64,000 bases of DNA from Acetobacter lambici (lineage in GTDB: Bacteria; Pseudomonadota; Alphaproteobacteria; Acetobacterales; Acetobacteraceae): contig NZ_WOTD01000010.1 of the NCBI RefSeq assembly GCF_011516885.1, forward strand, positions 1 through 64,000. Reading direction: 5' to 3'. Position 1 is the first letter of the stretch. Each line of letters begins with the position of its first letter. The notes below the pieces were generated by a model. That model was not told the origin of the DNA. It ran no database searches and worked only from the letters and a program-made list of their open reading frames with translations. Shown here piece by piece: positions 47,984-59,169 of the stretch. The translations under genes and the position numbers were made by a program.

Positions 47984-49160
47984 CGCCCCGGCACAACCCG
48001 CCCGCCACCCATGGCGCACATGGCTGGTGGGGCACGCACTCCCCTTGTGGAGCGGCACTGGCTACAACCCCGCCCGCCACCTGTACCATGAGCGGCTGAC
48101 ATTTGACGCCACCCCCCTGCCCGTGCCCCACCTGCGCCTTATGGTGCAGGCCCGCCAGATTGCCACCTTCTGCCAGGCCAGACTGGATGGTGTTTTTAAC
48201 GCAGCAGACAACGCCCTGCGCACACTGGCGGAAGTGCAGGCGCGCTACTGGCAGGCGGATGGGCAACCGGGCTGGGTCTTCGCACTGGGGCCGGATGGCC
48301 GCCCCTCCAGCACCGTGCGCGACCTGTATGCCCACGCCTTTATCCTGTTCGCCCACGCATGGGCCTACCGCCTGAGCGGTGACCGGGCACTGCTAACCGT
48401 CGCGCAAAAAACCGTGGAGGACGTGGAGCGCATTTTTCACGCCCCCCATGGCGGTTTTGCCGATGCCGTGCCAGCCCCAGACGCCACACGCCGCCAGAAC
48501 CCGCACATGCACCTGCTGGAGGCGTATCTGGCTCTTTTTGAGGTCACAGCGGATCAGTTCTATCTGGACCGGGCACGACCACTGGTCGCACTGGCCCTCG
48601 ACCACTTTATCAGCCCACATTCAGGCCTGCTGCTGGAGTTTTTTGGCCCCGACTGGACGCCGTGCAAGGCCTATGGCCAAAACCCGGTGGAACCGGGCCA
48701 CCTGTTCGAGTGGTCATGGCTGCTGGGCACCTATGCCCGCCTCCACCCCACGGATGCGCAGACCACACGCCTGCGCAATGTTGCCGGGCACCTGTTCCAG
48801 TCCGGCAGGCAGTATGGTGTAACCCACCAGCTTGTGCGCGACGGCATAATGGATGATGGCACGCTCACCCACACCAGCACCCGCATATGGCCCCAGACCG
48901 AACTGCTGCGCCTGCTGGCAAGCAGGCAGACAGAGGGCACAAACCACGCAGCGACAACGGCAGCAATGGCGGAGGCCGGGCTACTGCACACCCTGAGCCG
49001 GACTTTTTTGGCTACCTTTGCGCCAGCACATCTGCATGGCGGCTGGATCGACCGCATGGACGCAGACGGTACCGTGGCGGTGGACCACATGCCTGCAAGC
49101 TCGCTTTACCATATTTACGGCGCGGCAAGGGCGCTGCTGGCACTGCCCACGCAACCCTGA
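47976..49160 (+). CDS. AGE-family sugar epimerase/isomerase
   Basis: A 394-residue alpha/alpha-barrel protein of the N-acylglucosamine 2-epimerase/mannose isomerase family. Characteristic stretches include STVRDLYAHAFILFAHAWAY, HMHLLEAYLALFEVT, KAYGQNPVEPGHLFEWSWLL and GWIDRMDADG; the His residues in these helices are catalytic in the family. It begins 8 bp before the hldE stop, so it is translated with the heptose genes. It may make a mannose- or heptose-type precursor, but the substrate cannot be told. Confidence 0.82.
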   Translation: MPDAPAQPARHPWRTWLVGHALPLWSGTGYNPARHLYHERLTFDATPLPVPHLRLMVQARQIATFCQARLDGVFNAADNALRTLAEVQARYWQADGQPGWVFALGPDGRPSSTVRDLYAHAFILFAHAWAYRLSGDRALLTVAQKTVEDVERIFHAPHGGFADAVPAPDATRRQNPHMHLLEAYLALFEVTADQFYLDRARPLVALALDHFISPHSGLLLEFFGPDWTPCKAYGQNPVEPGHLFEWSWLLGTYARLHPTDAQTTRLRNVAGHLFQSGRQYGVTHQLVRDGIMDDGTLTHTSTRIWPQTELLRLLASRQTEGTNHAATTAAMAEAGLLHTLSRTFLATFAPAHLHGGWIDRMDADGTVAVDHMPASSLYHIYGAARALLALPTQP

Positions 49161-49257
49161 ACACCCCGCCCCCAACACCTTGCGCGGCGTAAAGGGGGCA
49201 CGGCCCACACAACAGACCGCCCAGCAAGCCCCCCGCTCTGTGCGGGGGAGACTACTC

Positions 49258-50514
49258 TTAGGGCCGGTAGCGGAAGAGGTTCAGGTCCTCATAGGCAATG
49301 TCGGGCTTACGGTTGGACATAATATCCGCCAGCACACGGGCCGACCCACAGGCCATGGTCCAGCCCAGCGTGCCATGCCCCGTATTGGTGTACAGGTTGT
49401 CCAGCCCGGTGCGACCGATAATGGGCGTGCCGTCGGGGGTCATGGGACGCAGGCCGGTCCAGAACTGGGCGGCGGGCACGTTGCAGCAGTTGGGGAACAG
49501 GTCGGTAACCGAATGTTCCAGCGTTGCCCGGCGGGGGGCGCGCAGGCGGGTGCTAAAGCCCGCCAGTTCCGCCGTACCGCCCACACGCACCCGGTCACCC
49601 AACCGGGTAATGCCGATTTTAAAGGTCTCGTCCATAATGGTGGAAACCGGGGCACGGGCGGCATCGGTAATATCCGCCGTAAGGGAGTACCCCTTGACCG
49701 GGTAAATCGGCAGGTCCAGCCCCAGAGGCCGCACAAGGGCTGGGGAAAAACTGCCCAGTGCCAGCACGTAGCTGTCGGCCGTAAGCACCCCACGAGATGT
49801 TTCCACCCCGCTAACACGCCCGCTTTCGCTCCGGATCTTGCGGATATCGGTGCTGTACAAAAAGGTCACGCCCGCAGCCGCGGCCATATCCGCCAGACGC
49901 TGGGAGAACTTGAAGGCATCCCCCGTCTCGTCCCCCGGCAGGCGCAGACCGCCTACGAGTTTGTCTGCCGAAGGGGCCAGCCCCGGTTCGGCCTGCACGC
50001 ACTGCGCGGTGTTCAGTTCCTCGTACGGCACGTTGTACTGCTTGAGCACGGCAATATCCTGCGCCACGCCGTCCATCTGCTTTTGGGTGCGGAACACCTG
50101 CAAGGTGCCCTGCTGCCGGTCGTCATATTCAATGCCGGTTTCACGGCGCAGGTCGCACATGACGTCGCGGCTGTATTCGGCCAGCCGGACCATGCGGCCC
50201 TTATTGCGGTCATAGGCCGGGGTGTTGCAGTTTTCCAGCATCTGCACCAGCCACTTCCACAAATGCGGGTCGGGCATGGGCCAGAACACAAAGGGGCTGT
50301 ACTTCATGAACAGCCATTTGACCGCCTTGAGCGGAATACCCGGCCCGGCCCAGGGGGAGGAATAACCGGGGGACACCTGCCCCGCATTGGCAAAGCTGGT
50401 CTCCAGCCCGGCACCGGGCTGACGGTCCACGACCGTGACCTCATGCCCCGCCTGCGCCAGATACCAGGCGGTTGTTACACCCACAACACCACTGCCCAGA
50501 ACAAGAACCTTCAT
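49258..50514 (-). CDS. dadA: D-amino acid dehydrogenase small subunit
   Basis: A 418-residue FAD enzyme. [20 protein letters not shown] and [20 protein letters not shown] form the dinucleotide site; [17 protein letters not shown] and [20 protein letters not shown] are DadA family motifs. It oxidises D-alanine and other D-amino acids to keto acids, passing electrons to quinones. Gene pair with alanine racemase: alr is upstream by 29 bp. Together they degrade L-alanine via D-alanine. Confidence 0.94.
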   Translation of the reverse strand: MKVLVLGSGVVGVTTAWYLAQAGHEVTVVDRQPGAGLETSFANAGQVSPGYSSPWAGPGIPLKAVKWLFMKYSPFVFWPMPDPHLWKWLVQMLENCNTPAYDRNKGRMVRLAEYSRDVMCDLRRETGIEYDDRQQGTLQVFRTQKQMDGVAQDIAVLKQYNVPYEELNTAQCVQAEPGLAPSADKLVGGLRLPGDETGDAFKFSQRLADMAAAAGVTFLYSTDIRKIRSESGRVSGVETSRGVLTADSYVLALGSFSPALVRPLGLDLPIYPVKGYSLTADITDAARAPVSTIMDETFKIGITRLGDRVRVGGTAELAGFSTRLRAPRRATLEHSVTDLFPNCCNVPAAQFWTGLRPMTPDGTPIIGRTGLDNLYTNTGHGTLGWTMACGSARVLADIMSNRKPDIAYEDLNLFRYRP

Positions 50515-50543
50515 GATCCTACTCTTTCCCTGCTGTTCTGCCC

Positions 50544-51680
50544 TCAGGCAGTGCGCGTATAATTGCGATGATAGCGATGCCCGAGCGATGTCAGGACTTC
50601 GTAGCCGATCGTACCTTCGGCGCGGGCCACATCGTCCACGCCGTATGTGTCGTTCAGAAGGTCCACCATGCCGTCAGCCTCAAGCTGGCCTTGCGGAATG
50701 GCGGAAATATCCACGGTCATGGAATCCATGGAAATGCGGCCCAGTATGGGCAGGGGCAGCCCGCCAAACCACACAAGACCATTGGCGCGGGCGCGCACAA
50801 AACCATCCGCATAGCCCACGGCAATGGTAGCCACGCGGCATGGCCCCTCGGCCTGCCATGTCAGCCCGTAACCCACGCGGTCGCCCTTGCTGAGTGTGCG
50901 GGTCTGCAACACATGGGCCTTAAGCCCCACAACCGGACGCAGGGGGTTGGGTTCGTCCGGGTGAGGAGCCACGCCATACAGTGCCGCACCGGGGCGGACG
51001 AGGCCAAAATGGTAATCCGGCCCCAAGAATACACCCGAGGAAGCCGCAAGGCTAAGGGGGGCAGATACGGGTAGCTGGGCCGCATACGCCACCAGCCGGG
51101 CAGCCTGCTCGGCATTGGCAGGGTTTGCCCGCTCATCCGCGCAGGCCAGATGGCTCATGACCAGTTGTACATCCAGCCCATCCAGCAGGTCGGGGTTTGC
51201 GGCAATCTGGGCCACATCCTGCGTGGACAGGCCAAAGCGGGACATGCCCGTATCCAGTTGCAGCACAACGCCAATACGCCGCTGCTGCGCGCGTGCCACG
51301 GCACGGACCCAGCCAATCTGTTCCAGACTGTTCAGCACCGGGCGCAGATTGTGCGCCAGACAGGCTTCCACCGCATCGGGCCGGGGGCCGTGCAATACGG
51401 TAATGCCCGCCTGCGCACCCACATGCGGGCGCAGGGCCAGCCCCTCGTCCACATGAGCAACAAAAAACTGCGTAGCCCCGGCAGCAGCCAGAACTGGCGC
51501 CACCTGTGCGGCCCCCAGCCCATAGGCATCGGCCTTGACCACAGCCGCGCACACCGCATTGGGCGCGCGGGCCACGACCTGCCTGTAATTATGGGCCACC
51601 GCGTCCAGATTAACGCTCAGGACCGCTCCAGCGCGTTGTGCGGGCCAGCCAGCATGAACGGGGGTGGGTGCATGGGTCAC
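50544..51680 (-). CDS. alr: alanine racemase
   Basis: A 378-residue fold-III PLP enzyme. [20 protein letters not shown] holds the PLP lysine; [20 protein letters not shown] holds the second base tyrosine; [13 protein letters not shown] is the C-terminal domain. The start is GTG at 51680 with only weak ribosome-site sequence. It serves D-alanine supply for peptidoglycan or, with the adjacent dadA, alanine breakdown (dadX role). An Lrp-type regulator diverges from it. Confidence 0.94.
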   Translation of the reverse strand: MTHAPTPVHAGWPAQRAGAVLSVNLDAVAHNYRQVVARAPNAVCAAVVKADAYGLGAAQVAPVLAAAGATQFFVAHVDEGLALRPHVGAQAGITVLHGPRPDAVEACLAHNLRPVLNSLEQIGWVRAVARAQQRRIGVVLQLDTGMSRFGLSTQDVAQIAANPDLLDGLDVQLVMSHLACADERANPANAEQAARLVAYAAQLPVSAPLSLAASSGVFLGPDYHFGLVRPGAALYGVAPHPDEPNPLRPVVGLKAHVLQTRTLSKGDRVGYGLTWQAEGPCRVATIAVGYADGFVRARANGLVWFGGLPLPILGRISMDSMTVDISAIPQGQLEADGMVDLLNDTYGVDDVARAEGTIGYEVLTSLGHRYHRNYTRTA

Positions 51681-51780
51681 GACAAATATCCGTTCTGTTA
51701 CGGTATCAGAATTTTACCGCACTCTTTATGGCATATCCTGCCATTATGGTGCATGATCTGGGCGTTTTCTTTTTATTTTT

Positions 51781-51794
51781 GCACAATATTGCGC
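51781..51794. promoter_or_regulatory. imperfect palindrome, candidate Lrp-type operator
   Basis: GCACAATATTGCGC is symmetric apart from one pair and lies 24 bp before the Lrp start and about 100 bp before the alr start. Lrp/AsnC proteins often bind such sites to control their own and the neighbouring gene. This is an inference from position and symmetry. Confidence 0.4.
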
Positions 51795-51817
51795 CAAAAG
51801 GCCACAAAAGACAGATT

Positions 51818-52279
51818 ATGCCAGACCGCATTAATGAGGCCATACTCCGCCACCTGCGCCATGATGGCCGCCTGAGCAACGCCGAGTTGGCCGAGCGTAT
51901 AGGACTTTCGCCCTCAGCCTGCCTACGCCGCGTTAAAATGCTGGAAAAAGAGGGAGTTATACGCGGGTATCAGGCCATTATCGCCCGCCGCAACGCGCCC
52001 CCCGTGGCCACGGTTATTGTGCAGATCACACTGGAACGCCAGACCGAGGAATGCCTGCGCCGGTTTGAAAGCCGCATCCGCGAATGCCCGGACGTAAAGG
52101 AATGTTACCTGATGACGGGAGATGCCGACTATCTGCTCCGGGTAGAAGCGCGCGACATGCAGGATTACGAACGCATCCATAAGGAGGAATTGTCCCGCCT
52201 GCCCGGCGTTGTGCGGATCCAGAGCAATTTTGCCATCCGCCCCATTGTGCAGCAGGAAAAAGGGCAGACTGGCGGGTAG
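51818..52279 (+). CDS. Lrp/AsnC family transcriptional regulator
   Basis: A 153-residue regulator. The helix-turn-helix is LSNAELAERIGLSPSACLRR followed by VKMLEKEGVIRGY; the C-terminal RAM domain has VATVIVQITLERQTEE and CYLMTGDADYLLRVEARDMQ. ATG 51818 is the family start; the open frame continues upstream without family sequence. It diverges from alr-dadA, whose products depend on alanine, so control of that operon in response to alanine is likely, as in other bacteria. Confidence 0.93.
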   Translation: MPDRINEAILRHLRHDGRLSNAELAERIGLSPSACLRRVKMLEKEGVIRGYQAIIARRNAPPVATVIVQITLERQTEECLRRFESRIRECPDVKECYLMTGDADYLLRVEARDMQDYERIHKEELSRLPGVVRIQSNFAIRPIVQQEKGQTGG

Positions 52280-52291
52280 GCCGGAAGAGCC

Positions 52292-52326
52292 AAAAAAAAC
52301 CTGTCAGGGTGCCCCCCAACAGGTTC
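52292..52326 (-). terminator. rho-independent terminator of the nusA-infB operon
   Basis: On the minus strand AACCTGT and ACAGGTT enclose a GC-rich loop and are followed by eight T. It lies about 40 bp past the rbfA stop, ending that operon; the plus-strand lrp transcript may also use it. Confidence 0.8.
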
Positions 52327-52365
52327 TTCAAAAAACGGCTTTTAAGCCTGCATTTGCAGATGAAC

Positions 52366-52830
52366 TCAGTCTTCGTCCGGCTGGTTCTTATCCGCGCTGC
52401 CAAGGTCACGCTGGACTTCGGGCAGACGGAGCAGCGAATCCACATGCATGGCCGTATCCAGTGCTGTATCGGGCTGGAAGTGCAGCTCGGGCACCGTGCG
52501 GACGGTCAGCTTGTGGGCAAGCTGTGTGCGCAGCCACGGGGCAACCCGCTTGAGACCGGGCAGAAGTGCTGCCACATCGCTCCGCCCCAGCCGGGTAACA
52601 AACACAGTGGCATGCTTGAAGTCAGGCGCAAGTCGTACTTCGGTCACTGTAATGGCAACATCGGACAGATCCGGGTCACGGAATGTGGTGCGGGCGAACA
52701 GTTCCGCCAGAACGCGCCGCACTTCTTCCCCTACCCGCAACTGCCGCTGCGATGGGCCAGATGAGGAAAGACCGGCGATGTAGTCCGCCGGTCCCCCTGT
52801 TTTACTGCCTGATCCTTGGCGACGACTCAT
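52366..52830 (-). CDS. rbfA: ribosome-binding factor A
   Basis: A 154-residue KH-fold protein: [40 protein letters not shown] and [20 protein letters not shown] are the RbfA core. It helps mature 16S rRNA in the 30S subunit. Its start overlaps the infB stop (ATGA). Basic Ser/Gly-rich N-terminal and acidic C-terminal tails extend the core. It is the last gene of the operon. Confidence 0.95.
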   Translation of the reverse strand: MSRRQGSGSKTGGPADYIAGLSSSGPSQRQLRVGEEVRRVLAELFARTTFRDPDLSDVAITVTEVRLAPDFKHATVFVTRLGRSDVAALLPGLKRVAPWLRTQLAHKLTVRTVPELHFQPDTALDTAMHVDSLLRLPEVQRDLGSADKNQPDED

Positions 52831-55502
52831 GCTGGAATTAACTCGCTTTCAAAGCATTCCACCACATCGCCTTCGCGCAGATCGTTGTAGCCTGCAAAGG
52901 AAAGACCACATTCGTAACCTTTGGTCACTTCCTTCTGGTCGTCCTTGAAGCGCTTGAGCTGGCTCAGATCACCTTCATGGATCACCACGCCATCACGCAG
53001 CAGACGCACGCCACAGCCACGTTTGACAACACCGTCGGTTACAAAGCAACCGGCCACCTTGCCAACCTTGCTGATTTCGAAAACCTTGCGGATTTCGGCG
53101 TAGCCAAGGAACTTTTCGCGATGCTTGGGTGCCATCTTGCCACGTACGAGCAGCTCCACGTCGTCCGCCACCTGATAGATGATGGAGTAGTAGTGGATGT
53201 CCACCCCTTCACGCTGGGCCAGAAGCCGCGCCTGAGAGGTTGCACGCACGTTAAAGGCGATAATGACCGCATCCGACGCCTTGGCAAGCTGCACATCACT
53301 TTCCGTGATCTGACCGACCGAGGCATTCAGGACGCGTACGCCCACTTCTTCGTTAGCCAGCTTGAGCACTGTGGTCTGGAGTGCTTCGGCCGAGCCCTGC
53401 ACGTCCGCCTTGATAAGGACAGACACTTCCTTTTGCACACCGGCCTGAATACGGGCCAGCATCTGATCAAGCGTGCCACGGGCGGCAACCTGCCCGGCAA
53501 CCTGATGTTCCTTCAGCTTGCGCTGACGGAACTCGGAAATTTCGCGGGCACGGTTTTCGTTTTCCACGACCACAAACGGTGCGCCAGCAGCGGGAACCCC
53601 GGACAGACCCAGAATTTCCACCGGCATGGACGGACCAGCAACGTCTACCTGACGACCACGATCATCAACCAGAGCGCGCACACGGCCCCACTCAGCACCG
53701 GCGACCACAATGTCACCCTTGCGGAGCGTACCTTTCTGCACCAGCACGGAAGCAACCGAACCGCGACCACGGTCCAGACGGCTTTCAATAACCGCACCTT
53801 CGGCTGCGCGTTCCGGGTTAGCCTGAAGTTCCAGAATTTCCGCCTGAAGCAGAATACCTTCTTCCAGCTTGTCCAGCCCGGTGCGCTGGCGTGCGGACAC
53901 TTCAATGTCCATCACGTCACCACCCATGGATTCGACCACAATCTCGTGCTGCAGCAGATCCTGCCGCACGCGCTCGGGCTTGGCACCCGGCTTGTCCATC
54001 TTGTTGATGGCAATGATCATGGGCACATTGGCCGCCTTGGCGTGCTTGATGGCCTCGATCGTCTGCGGCATCACGCCGTCATCAGCTGCCACCACCAGTA
54101 CGACCACATCCGTAATGGACGCGCCACGGGCACGCATGGCCGTAAAGGCCTCATGTCCGGGTGTATCCAAGAAGGTGATCTTCGCACCGGATTCCAGTGT
54201 GACCTGATAAGCCCCGATGTGCTGGGTAATGCCACCGGCTTCACCCGCTGCCACGTCCGTGGTGCGCAGTGCGTCCAGCAGGGAGGTCTTGCCGTGATCG
54301 ACATGCCCCATGATCGTAACCACGGGCGGACGGGGCTGCATATCGTCGGTCGCGTCTTCCACGCCTTCAATACCCAGTTCCACATCCGCTTCGGACACGC
54401 GGCGTACGCGGTGGCCGAATTCTTCCACCACCAGTTCCGCCGTATCGGCATCAATGCTCTGGGTTACGGTTGCCATAACGCCCATTTTCATGAGCGCCTT
54501 GATCACCTCACCCTGACGGGCCGCCATACGGTTGGCCAGTTCCTGCACCGTAATTGTTTCGGGCAGAATAACGTCACGCACAACCTTGACCTGATCGGAT
54601 CGCAGGCGTTCCAGTTCGGCCTGACGGCGCTCACGTTCACGCTGGCGGCGTACGGAAGCGAGCGAACGGGTTTTGTCGTCATCCCCTTCAATCGCGGCCT
54701 GCACGTCAATCCGGCCTGCACGGCGGCCACCACCGGTGTCCCCCTTACGGCCACTGTTGTTCTTGCGTGGCGGCACGGCCTTGTTACGGGCTGGGCCACG
54801 GCGCTGCTCTTCCTCACCTTCGGTGCCACGGCCACTGCGCAGACGCAGGGTCTGGGCTGCACTGGCGTCCTTTTCCGCTGCGGGAGCCGCAGCAGGAGTG
54901 CGCGCAGGTGCCGCAGGCTTGAGCGGCTTGGCAGGCATGATCGCACGCTCGGCCAGCGGGCGCAGACGGCCAGCGGGGGGAGCGAGCGTGACTTCACCGG
55001 GGATCGGCACGGCGGACACAACAGGCGCCTTGACCTCGATCGGTTTGATCGAATCAATACGGGCCTTGCGGTCGGCATCGGTCGCGGCGGCCTCTTCGGC
55101 CTCGCGCTCTTCAGCCAGACGCTTGTCCTCTTCTTCCTTCCGGCGCGCTTCCTCAGCGGCGGAAAGAATACGAATCTTCTCGGCTTCGCGCCGTTCGGCA
55201 TCACGCCGTTCGGCGTCTTCTGCCTCTTTTTTCTGTTCCTGAAGCACGCGCTGGCGCATTGCCAGTTCGGCTGCGGTCAGGGTACGGCCGCCGCCTGCGC
55301 GGGAACCACCGGAGCGCCCACCAGCGCCAGCCGGGGAAGGACCACGTTTTTTACGCACTTCCACCTGCACGACCTTTGAACGGCCATGACTGAAACTTTG
55401 CCGCACGGACCCGGCATCAACCGTCCGTCCGACCTCCGGACGCCCTGCCGGCCGAAGGGACAAACGCCCCTTACCCTGATCCTGATCCTTGCCTTCGCTC
55501 AT
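52827..55502 (-). CDS. infB: translation initiation factor IF-2
   Basis: An 891-residue GTPase. The first ~300 residues are charged, with Arg/Glu/Ala-rich helices and Gly/Arg segments typical of alphaproteobacterial IF-2. The G domain has GHVDHGKT (398-405), DTPGHEAF and [13 protein letters not shown]. Domains II to IV follow, ending in [10 protein letters not shown]. It brings fMet-tRNA to the 30S subunit. It overlaps ylxR upstream and rbfA downstream by 4 bp each. Confidence 0.97.
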   Translation of the reverse strand: MSEGKDQDQGKGRLSLRPAGRPEVGRTVDAGSVRQSFSHGRSKVVQVEVRKKRGPSPAGAGGRSGGSRAGGGRTLTAAELAMRQRVLQEQKKEAEDAERRDAERREAEKIRILSAAEEARRKEEEDKRLAEEREAEEAAATDADRKARIDSIKPIEVKAPVVSAVPIPGEVTLAPPAGRLRPLAERAIMPAKPLKPAAPARTPAAAPAAEKDASAAQTLRLRSGRGTEGEEEQRRGPARNKAVPPRKNNSGRKGDTGGGRRAGRIDVQAAIEGDDDKTRSLASVRRQRERERRQAELERLRSDQVKVVRDVILPETITVQELANRMAARQGEVIKALMKMGVMATVTQSIDADTAELVVEEFGHRVRRVSEADVELGIEGVEDATDDMQPRPPVVTIMGHVDHGKTSLLDALRTTDVAAGEAGGITQHIGAYQVTLESGAKITFLDTPGHEAFTAMRARGASITDVVVLVVAADDGVMPQTIEAIKHAKAANVPMIIAINKMDKPGAKPERVRQDLLQHEIVVESMGGDVMDIEVSARQRTGLDKLEEGILLQAEILELQANPERAAEGAVIESRLDRGRGSVASVLVQKGTLRKGDIVVAGAEWGRVRALVDDRGRQVDVAGPSMPVEILGLSGVPAAGAPFVVVENENRAREISEFRQRKLKEHQVAGQVAARGTLDQMLARIQAGVQKEVSVLIKADVQGSAEALQTTVLKLANEEVGVRVLNASVGQITESDVQLAKASDAVIIAFNVRATSQARLLAQREGVDIHYYSIIYQVADDVELLVRGKMAPKHREKFLGYAEIRKVFEISKVGKVAGCFVTDGVVKRGCGVRLLRDGVVIHEGDLSQLKRFKDDQKEVTKGYECGLSFAGYNDLREGDVVECFESELIPA

Positions 55503-56149
55503 TGACCCGCCTGTTCACACCCATCCGCCGGAAAGGTCCGGCAGACCCGGGGATCGCCAACGGCCACCCCCGCAAAACGTCTGTTTTCACAACAAAGACG
55601 CGTAGCCAGCCCGCCGGCCGCCAGCGCCACATTCACAACACGTTCACGCCCAAAAACCTTAGCCAGTTCCTCGGACGACAACGCATCAACGACAGGAATA
55701 TCCCGACCACCCGATATCAGGCGGTCCAGTTCTTCCCTGCTTCCGTCCGATGCGTGAACGATAACAGCAGCACGACGCTGCATAACCCATTCGCGCACCT
55801 TAACGAAGCCACTAATGGCCTGACCGGCGCGTCGTGCCAGCCCAACCACTTCTATCATCCGCCGGTGCAGACCTACTTCCACCTGAGAGAGAAGATCTTC
55901 CGGCACCTTGACCTGCATCCGCGCAGAGCGTGCGAACACGCCGCGTTTGCAGGCCTGTTCTATCACATCCCGGCGGGCACTCAACCATATTCCCCGTCCC
56001 GGCAGACGCGCGTCCAGATCAGGGACGACTATGGATGAGGGTGAGATAACAAACCGCACCATCTGAGCCGGAATGCCTTCCTCCCGCGTGACTGCGCACC
56101 TGCGGAGGCTGCCCTTCTCTTCTGCTGCTGGCAAGAAATCACCACCCAC
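55499..56149 (-). CDS. YlxR/L7Ae-type RNA-binding fusion protein
   Basis: A 216-residue protein joining two RNA-binding modules. The N-terminal DUF448 (YlxR) part has [20 protein letters not shown] and [20 protein letters not shown]. The second, from about residue 92, is L7Ae-like: [20 protein letters not shown] and [20 protein letters not shown]. In many Gram-positives these are separate genes (ylxR, ylxQ). The gene lies between nusA and infB and overlaps infB by 4 bp. A role in ribosome or RNA processing is inferred. Confidence 0.9.
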   Translation of the reverse strand: MGGDFLPAAEEKGSLRRCAVTREEGIPAQMVRFVISPSSIVVPDLDARLPGRGIWLSARRDVIEQACKRGVFARSARMQVKVPEDLLSQVEVGLHRRMIEVVGLARRAGQAISGFVKVREWVMQRRAAVIVHASDGSREELDRLISGGRDIPVVDALSSEELAKVFGRERVVNVALAAGGLATRLCCENRRFAGVAVGDPRVCRTFPADGCEQAGQ

Positions 56150-56163
56150 CCTGTATCAAGGCC

Positions 56164-57711
56164 TCAGACGCCTGCCCCGCCTTCTGGCTCGGCTGAAGGA
56201 GTTGCACCCGCTTCATCCTCAAACCAGTGCGCACGCGCTGCCATGATAATCTCATTGGCTGCGTCTTCTTCTATGGCATCCGCCCCCAGAATTTCGACCA
56301 GCTCATCGCCGGCCAGATCACCGAGGTCGTCCAGAGTTTTTACACCCTTTTCACCCAGTGTCACAAGCATCTGGTTGGTGAACACACCCATATTTGCAAT
56401 ATCGTCGGTAACACCAAGCTCCTGGCGGCGCTCATCCAGCTTTTCTTCCTGCCGGACAAGGTGGCCTTCGGCACGCTGTACCAGTTCCTGCACGACCGAG
56501 TCGTCAAACCCTTCGATGCCCACCAGTTCATCGGGGTCGGCAAATGCCAGTTCCTCGATGCTATGGTAGCCTTCGGTCACCAACAGGCCTGCAATCACAT
56601 CATCCACGTCCAGTGCTTCAACGAACTGGCCGCTGCGACGACGGAATTCTTCCTGACGGCGTTCTGATTCTTCCGCTTCGGTCAGAATATCAATGTCCCA
56701 GCGTGTCAGCTGGCTGGCCAGACGCACGTTTTGCCCACGCCGACCAATGGCGAGGGAGAGCTGGTCGTCAGGCACAACAACTTCAACGCGCCCGGCTTCC
56801 TCGTCCATCACCACCTTGCTGACTTCAGCAGGGGCCAGCGCGTTCACCACAAAGGTGGCGGCCTGCGGGCTCCAGGGAATGATGTCGATTTTTTCGCCCT
56901 GCAATTCGGCCACAACGGCCTGCACGCGGGAGCCGCGCATACCAACGCAGGCCCCGACGGGGTCAATGGAGGCATCGCGCGAGATCACGGCCATTTTAGC
57001 GCGGGACCCGGGGTCACGGGCAACAGCCTTGATTTCGATAATTCCGTCGTAGATTTCGGGCACTTCCTGCGCGAACAGCTTGGCCAGAAAGGCCGGATGC
57101 GTGCGGGAGAGGAAAATCTGCGGGCCGCGCGGTTCGTCACGCACATCATAGATGTAGGCGCGCACGCGGTCGGAGTTCCGGAATGTCTCACGCGGGATCA
57201 GTTCATCGCGGCGCAGCAGCGCCTCGGCGGAACCGATCTCGACCAGCAGGTTGCCGTATTCGGTCCGCTTGACGGTGCCGTTCACGATCTCGCCTACGCG
57301 GTCCTTGAATTCGTTATACTGGCGTTTACGTTCATATTCACGCACACGCTGCACAATAACCTGCTTGGCGGTCTGGGCCGCAATACGCCCGAAGTCGATC
57401 GGGGGCAGCGGGTCGATCAGATATTCGCCAGCCTGAATTTCGGGGCGGAACTTGCGGGCGATGGAGAGCGCGATCTGCGCATCTTCATTTTCCACCACGT
57501 CCACAACTTCCGTCCAGCGGGAGAGGCGTACCTCGCCCGAACGGCGGTCGATTGTGGCGCGAATGTCCTTTTCGTGCCCGTATTTGGCGCGGCCAGCTTT
57601 CTGGATGGCCTGCTCCATGGCCTCCAGAACCTCTTCACGATCAATGCCCTTTTCGCGCGAAACAGCGTCTGCCACCAGCAGCAGTTCAGGACGGGAAACG
57701 GAGGTATCCAT
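56164..57711 (-). CDS. nusA: transcription termination/antitermination factor NusA
   Basis: A 515-residue NusA. The N-terminal RNA-polymerase-binding domain ([20 protein letters not shown]) is followed by S1 (about 135-200), two KH motifs with [20 protein letters not shown] and EKIDIIPWS, and a C-terminal acidic repeat region with [20 protein letters not shown] and [20 protein letters not shown]. It controls pausing and termination. It lies 30 bp after rimP. Confidence 0.96.
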   Translation of the reverse strand: MDTSVSRPELLLVADAVSREKGIDREEVLEAMEQAIQKAGRAKYGHEKDIRATIDRRSGEVRLSRWTEVVDVVENEDAQIALSIARKFRPEIQAGEYLIDPLPPIDFGRIAAQTAKQVIVQRVREYERKRQYNEFKDRVGEIVNGTVKRTEYGNLLVEIGSAEALLRRDELIPRETFRNSDRVRAYIYDVRDEPRGPQIFLSRTHPAFLAKLFAQEVPEIYDGIIEIKAVARDPGSRAKMAVISRDASIDPVGACVGMRGSRVQAVVAELQGEKIDIIPWSPQAATFVVNALAPAEVSKVVMDEEAGRVEVVVPDDQLSLAIGRRGQNVRLASQLTRWDIDILTEAEESERRQEEFRRRSGQFVEALDVDDVIAGLLVTEGYHSIEELAFADPDELVGIEGFDDSVVQELVQRAEGHLVRQEEKLDERRQELGVTDDIANMGVFTNQMLVTLGEKGVKTLDDLGDLAGDELVEILGADAIEEDAANEIIMAARAHWFEDEAGATPSAEPEGGAGV

Positions 57712-57741
57712 GCTCTCAGCTCTCCAAAACAGGCAGCTTTA

Positions 57742-58368
57742 TCAATGCACCTTGGAAGCAGGGGGCTCTTTTTTGCCATCCTGCTCCACACCTGCATCCG
57801 ATGCAGGCTGTACCATACGGGCGCTGTCTTCAATCAGCGCATCGGTCAGCACCAGTCGCGCCTTGCGGATTTCGGCCAGTGGCAGAACCACCTCGGTACC
57901 GTCATCCAGGCGCATACGGGCCACTGTTCCATCGGACCCCAGAGAAACACCGGCAAAACGACGCCGCCCTTCAATGGGGACCAGAACTTCCGCCTTGGCC
58001 TGATGCCCCGCAAAACGGGTCCAGTCCTTGGCACGTGTGAGCGGACGGTCGATTCCAGCGGAGGACACTTCCAGCGTCCATGCCCCCGGAATGGGGTCTT
58101 CCACGTCCAGCACAGCGCCAACGGCGTGGCTGATTCGCTCACAATCCTCAACATTGATCAACATTCCGTCCGCCCGGTCAGCCATGATCTGCACCGTGGG
58201 CCGCTCACGCCCAAGCACCGCCACACGCACAATTTCATACCCCATTTCCTCTACGGCAGGAGCAATCAGTGCAACAAGGCGGCCCTCAAGGCCAGAATGG
58301 GCAGAAAGATCATTGTCCAAAGCAAAAAAGGCGGCCCTTCTAAGGCCACCCCCCGAAACGTCATTCAA
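57742..58368 (-). CDS. rimP: ribosome maturation factor RimP
   Basis: A protein of up to 208 residues. The first domain has [20 protein letters not shown] and [20 protein letters not shown], then [20 protein letters not shown], the RimP core; the C-terminal SH3-like domain is [20 protein letters not shown]. The start is unclear: TTG at 58368 has no ribosome site, and the family begins about 20 residues in. It opens the rimP-nusA-ylxR/Q-infB-rbfA operon and helps assemble the 30S subunit. Confidence 0.92.
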   Translation of the reverse strand: MNDVSGGGLRRAAFFALDNDLSAHSGLEGRLVALIAPAVEEMGYEIVRVAVLGRERPTVQIMADRADGMLINVEDCERISHAVGAVLDVEDPIPGAWTLEVSSAGIDRPLTRAKDWTRFAGHQAKAEVLVPIEGRRRFAGVSLGSDGTVARMRLDDGTEVVLPLAEIRKARLVLTDALIEDSARMVQPASDAGVEQDGKKEPPASKVH

Positions 58369-58581
58369 ATTGAGAAGGATGATGGCTTATCTAGTGCACT
58401 CAGGCGTAGACTGCAAGGGCAGAAACCACCCACGCCCTGTTTGCGCACGGCTGACCATAAAAAATAAATTACCGCTGGACTAGTTTTGCGCATTGCGCCA
58501 ACCCATAGACATGCTTTTATTGCTTTGGCTGCGACATATCTGCAACGCTTCACTACGCAGGCAAGGAGGCTGACCGTTATC

Positions 58582-59169
58582 ATGCAGAACAAGCCAGATC
58601 CGGCATGGCAGCCTCAGCCCCAGGCGGCCGAAAAATCCCCCAATATGCGCCTTGGCCTTATTGGCATGGCGGCATGCGTGCTTATGGCGGGCGCTGGCCT
58701 GCACTTTTATGGCGGGAGCAAAACCCAGTCCAACCCGACCATTGCCGCCGAGTCTGCCGGGGGGGACGAGTCCCAGCGTATAGGCCTGCCGCTCAATGTG
58801 ATCGCCCCGCAAAATGCGGAGCAGGCTCTGGCGGGCTCCAGCTTTTCCGCCCAGCAGCGGGCGGATATTCTGGCCGCGGTCAAACGCAGGGACGTGCGGC
58901 TGGTGGCCATGCCGGTCTATGACGCAACAGGGGCTGGCGGCATGATCACCCTTGTCTGCGGTCCATGGCAGCAGACTGTGGGGCTTACACCCAAACCCAC
59001 AACGGTTATCCTGCCCATTAGCATGAGCGGAAATGTGGATATCATCCCCTCGGCCCCACCCGGCCCGACGGGCGTTGGCAGCGGGGCCATAACCGTTTTT
59101 GGCCCACAGGCCCTGCCCGTTCTTTATAAACAGGGGGACACCCTGGCACTTACGGTGATCGCGCAATGA
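58582..59169 (+). CDS. membrane-anchored protein of unknown function (first gene of AAA+ module)
   Basis: A 195-residue protein. A short polar N-terminus is followed by one membrane helix (LGLIGMAACVLMAGAGLHFY, about 23-42), then a periplasmic domain with FSAQQRADILAAVKRRDVRL and ITVFGPQALPVLYKQGDTLA. A Pro/Gly-rich turn (SAPPGPTGVGSG) lies in the middle. AGGAGG stands 13 nt before the ATG at 58582. Its stop overlaps the start of the AAA+ gene by 4 bp. I do not recognise a family. Confidence 0.65.
   Translation: MQNKPDPAWQPQPQAAEKSPNMRLGLIGMAACVLMAGAGLHFYGGSKTQSNPTIAAESAGGDESQRIGLPLNVIAPQNAEQALAGSSFSAQQRADILAAVKRRDVRLVAMPVYDATGAGGMITLVCGPWQQTVGLTPKPTTVILPISMSGNVDIIPSAPPGPTGVGSGAITVFGPQALPVLYKQGDTLALTVIAQ

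Noticed and set aside
52977-55379. Long plus-strand frame of about 800 codons opposite infB
   Set aside because: The minus strand encodes a complete IF-2. The opposite frame is His/Gly/Thr-rich and has no domain.
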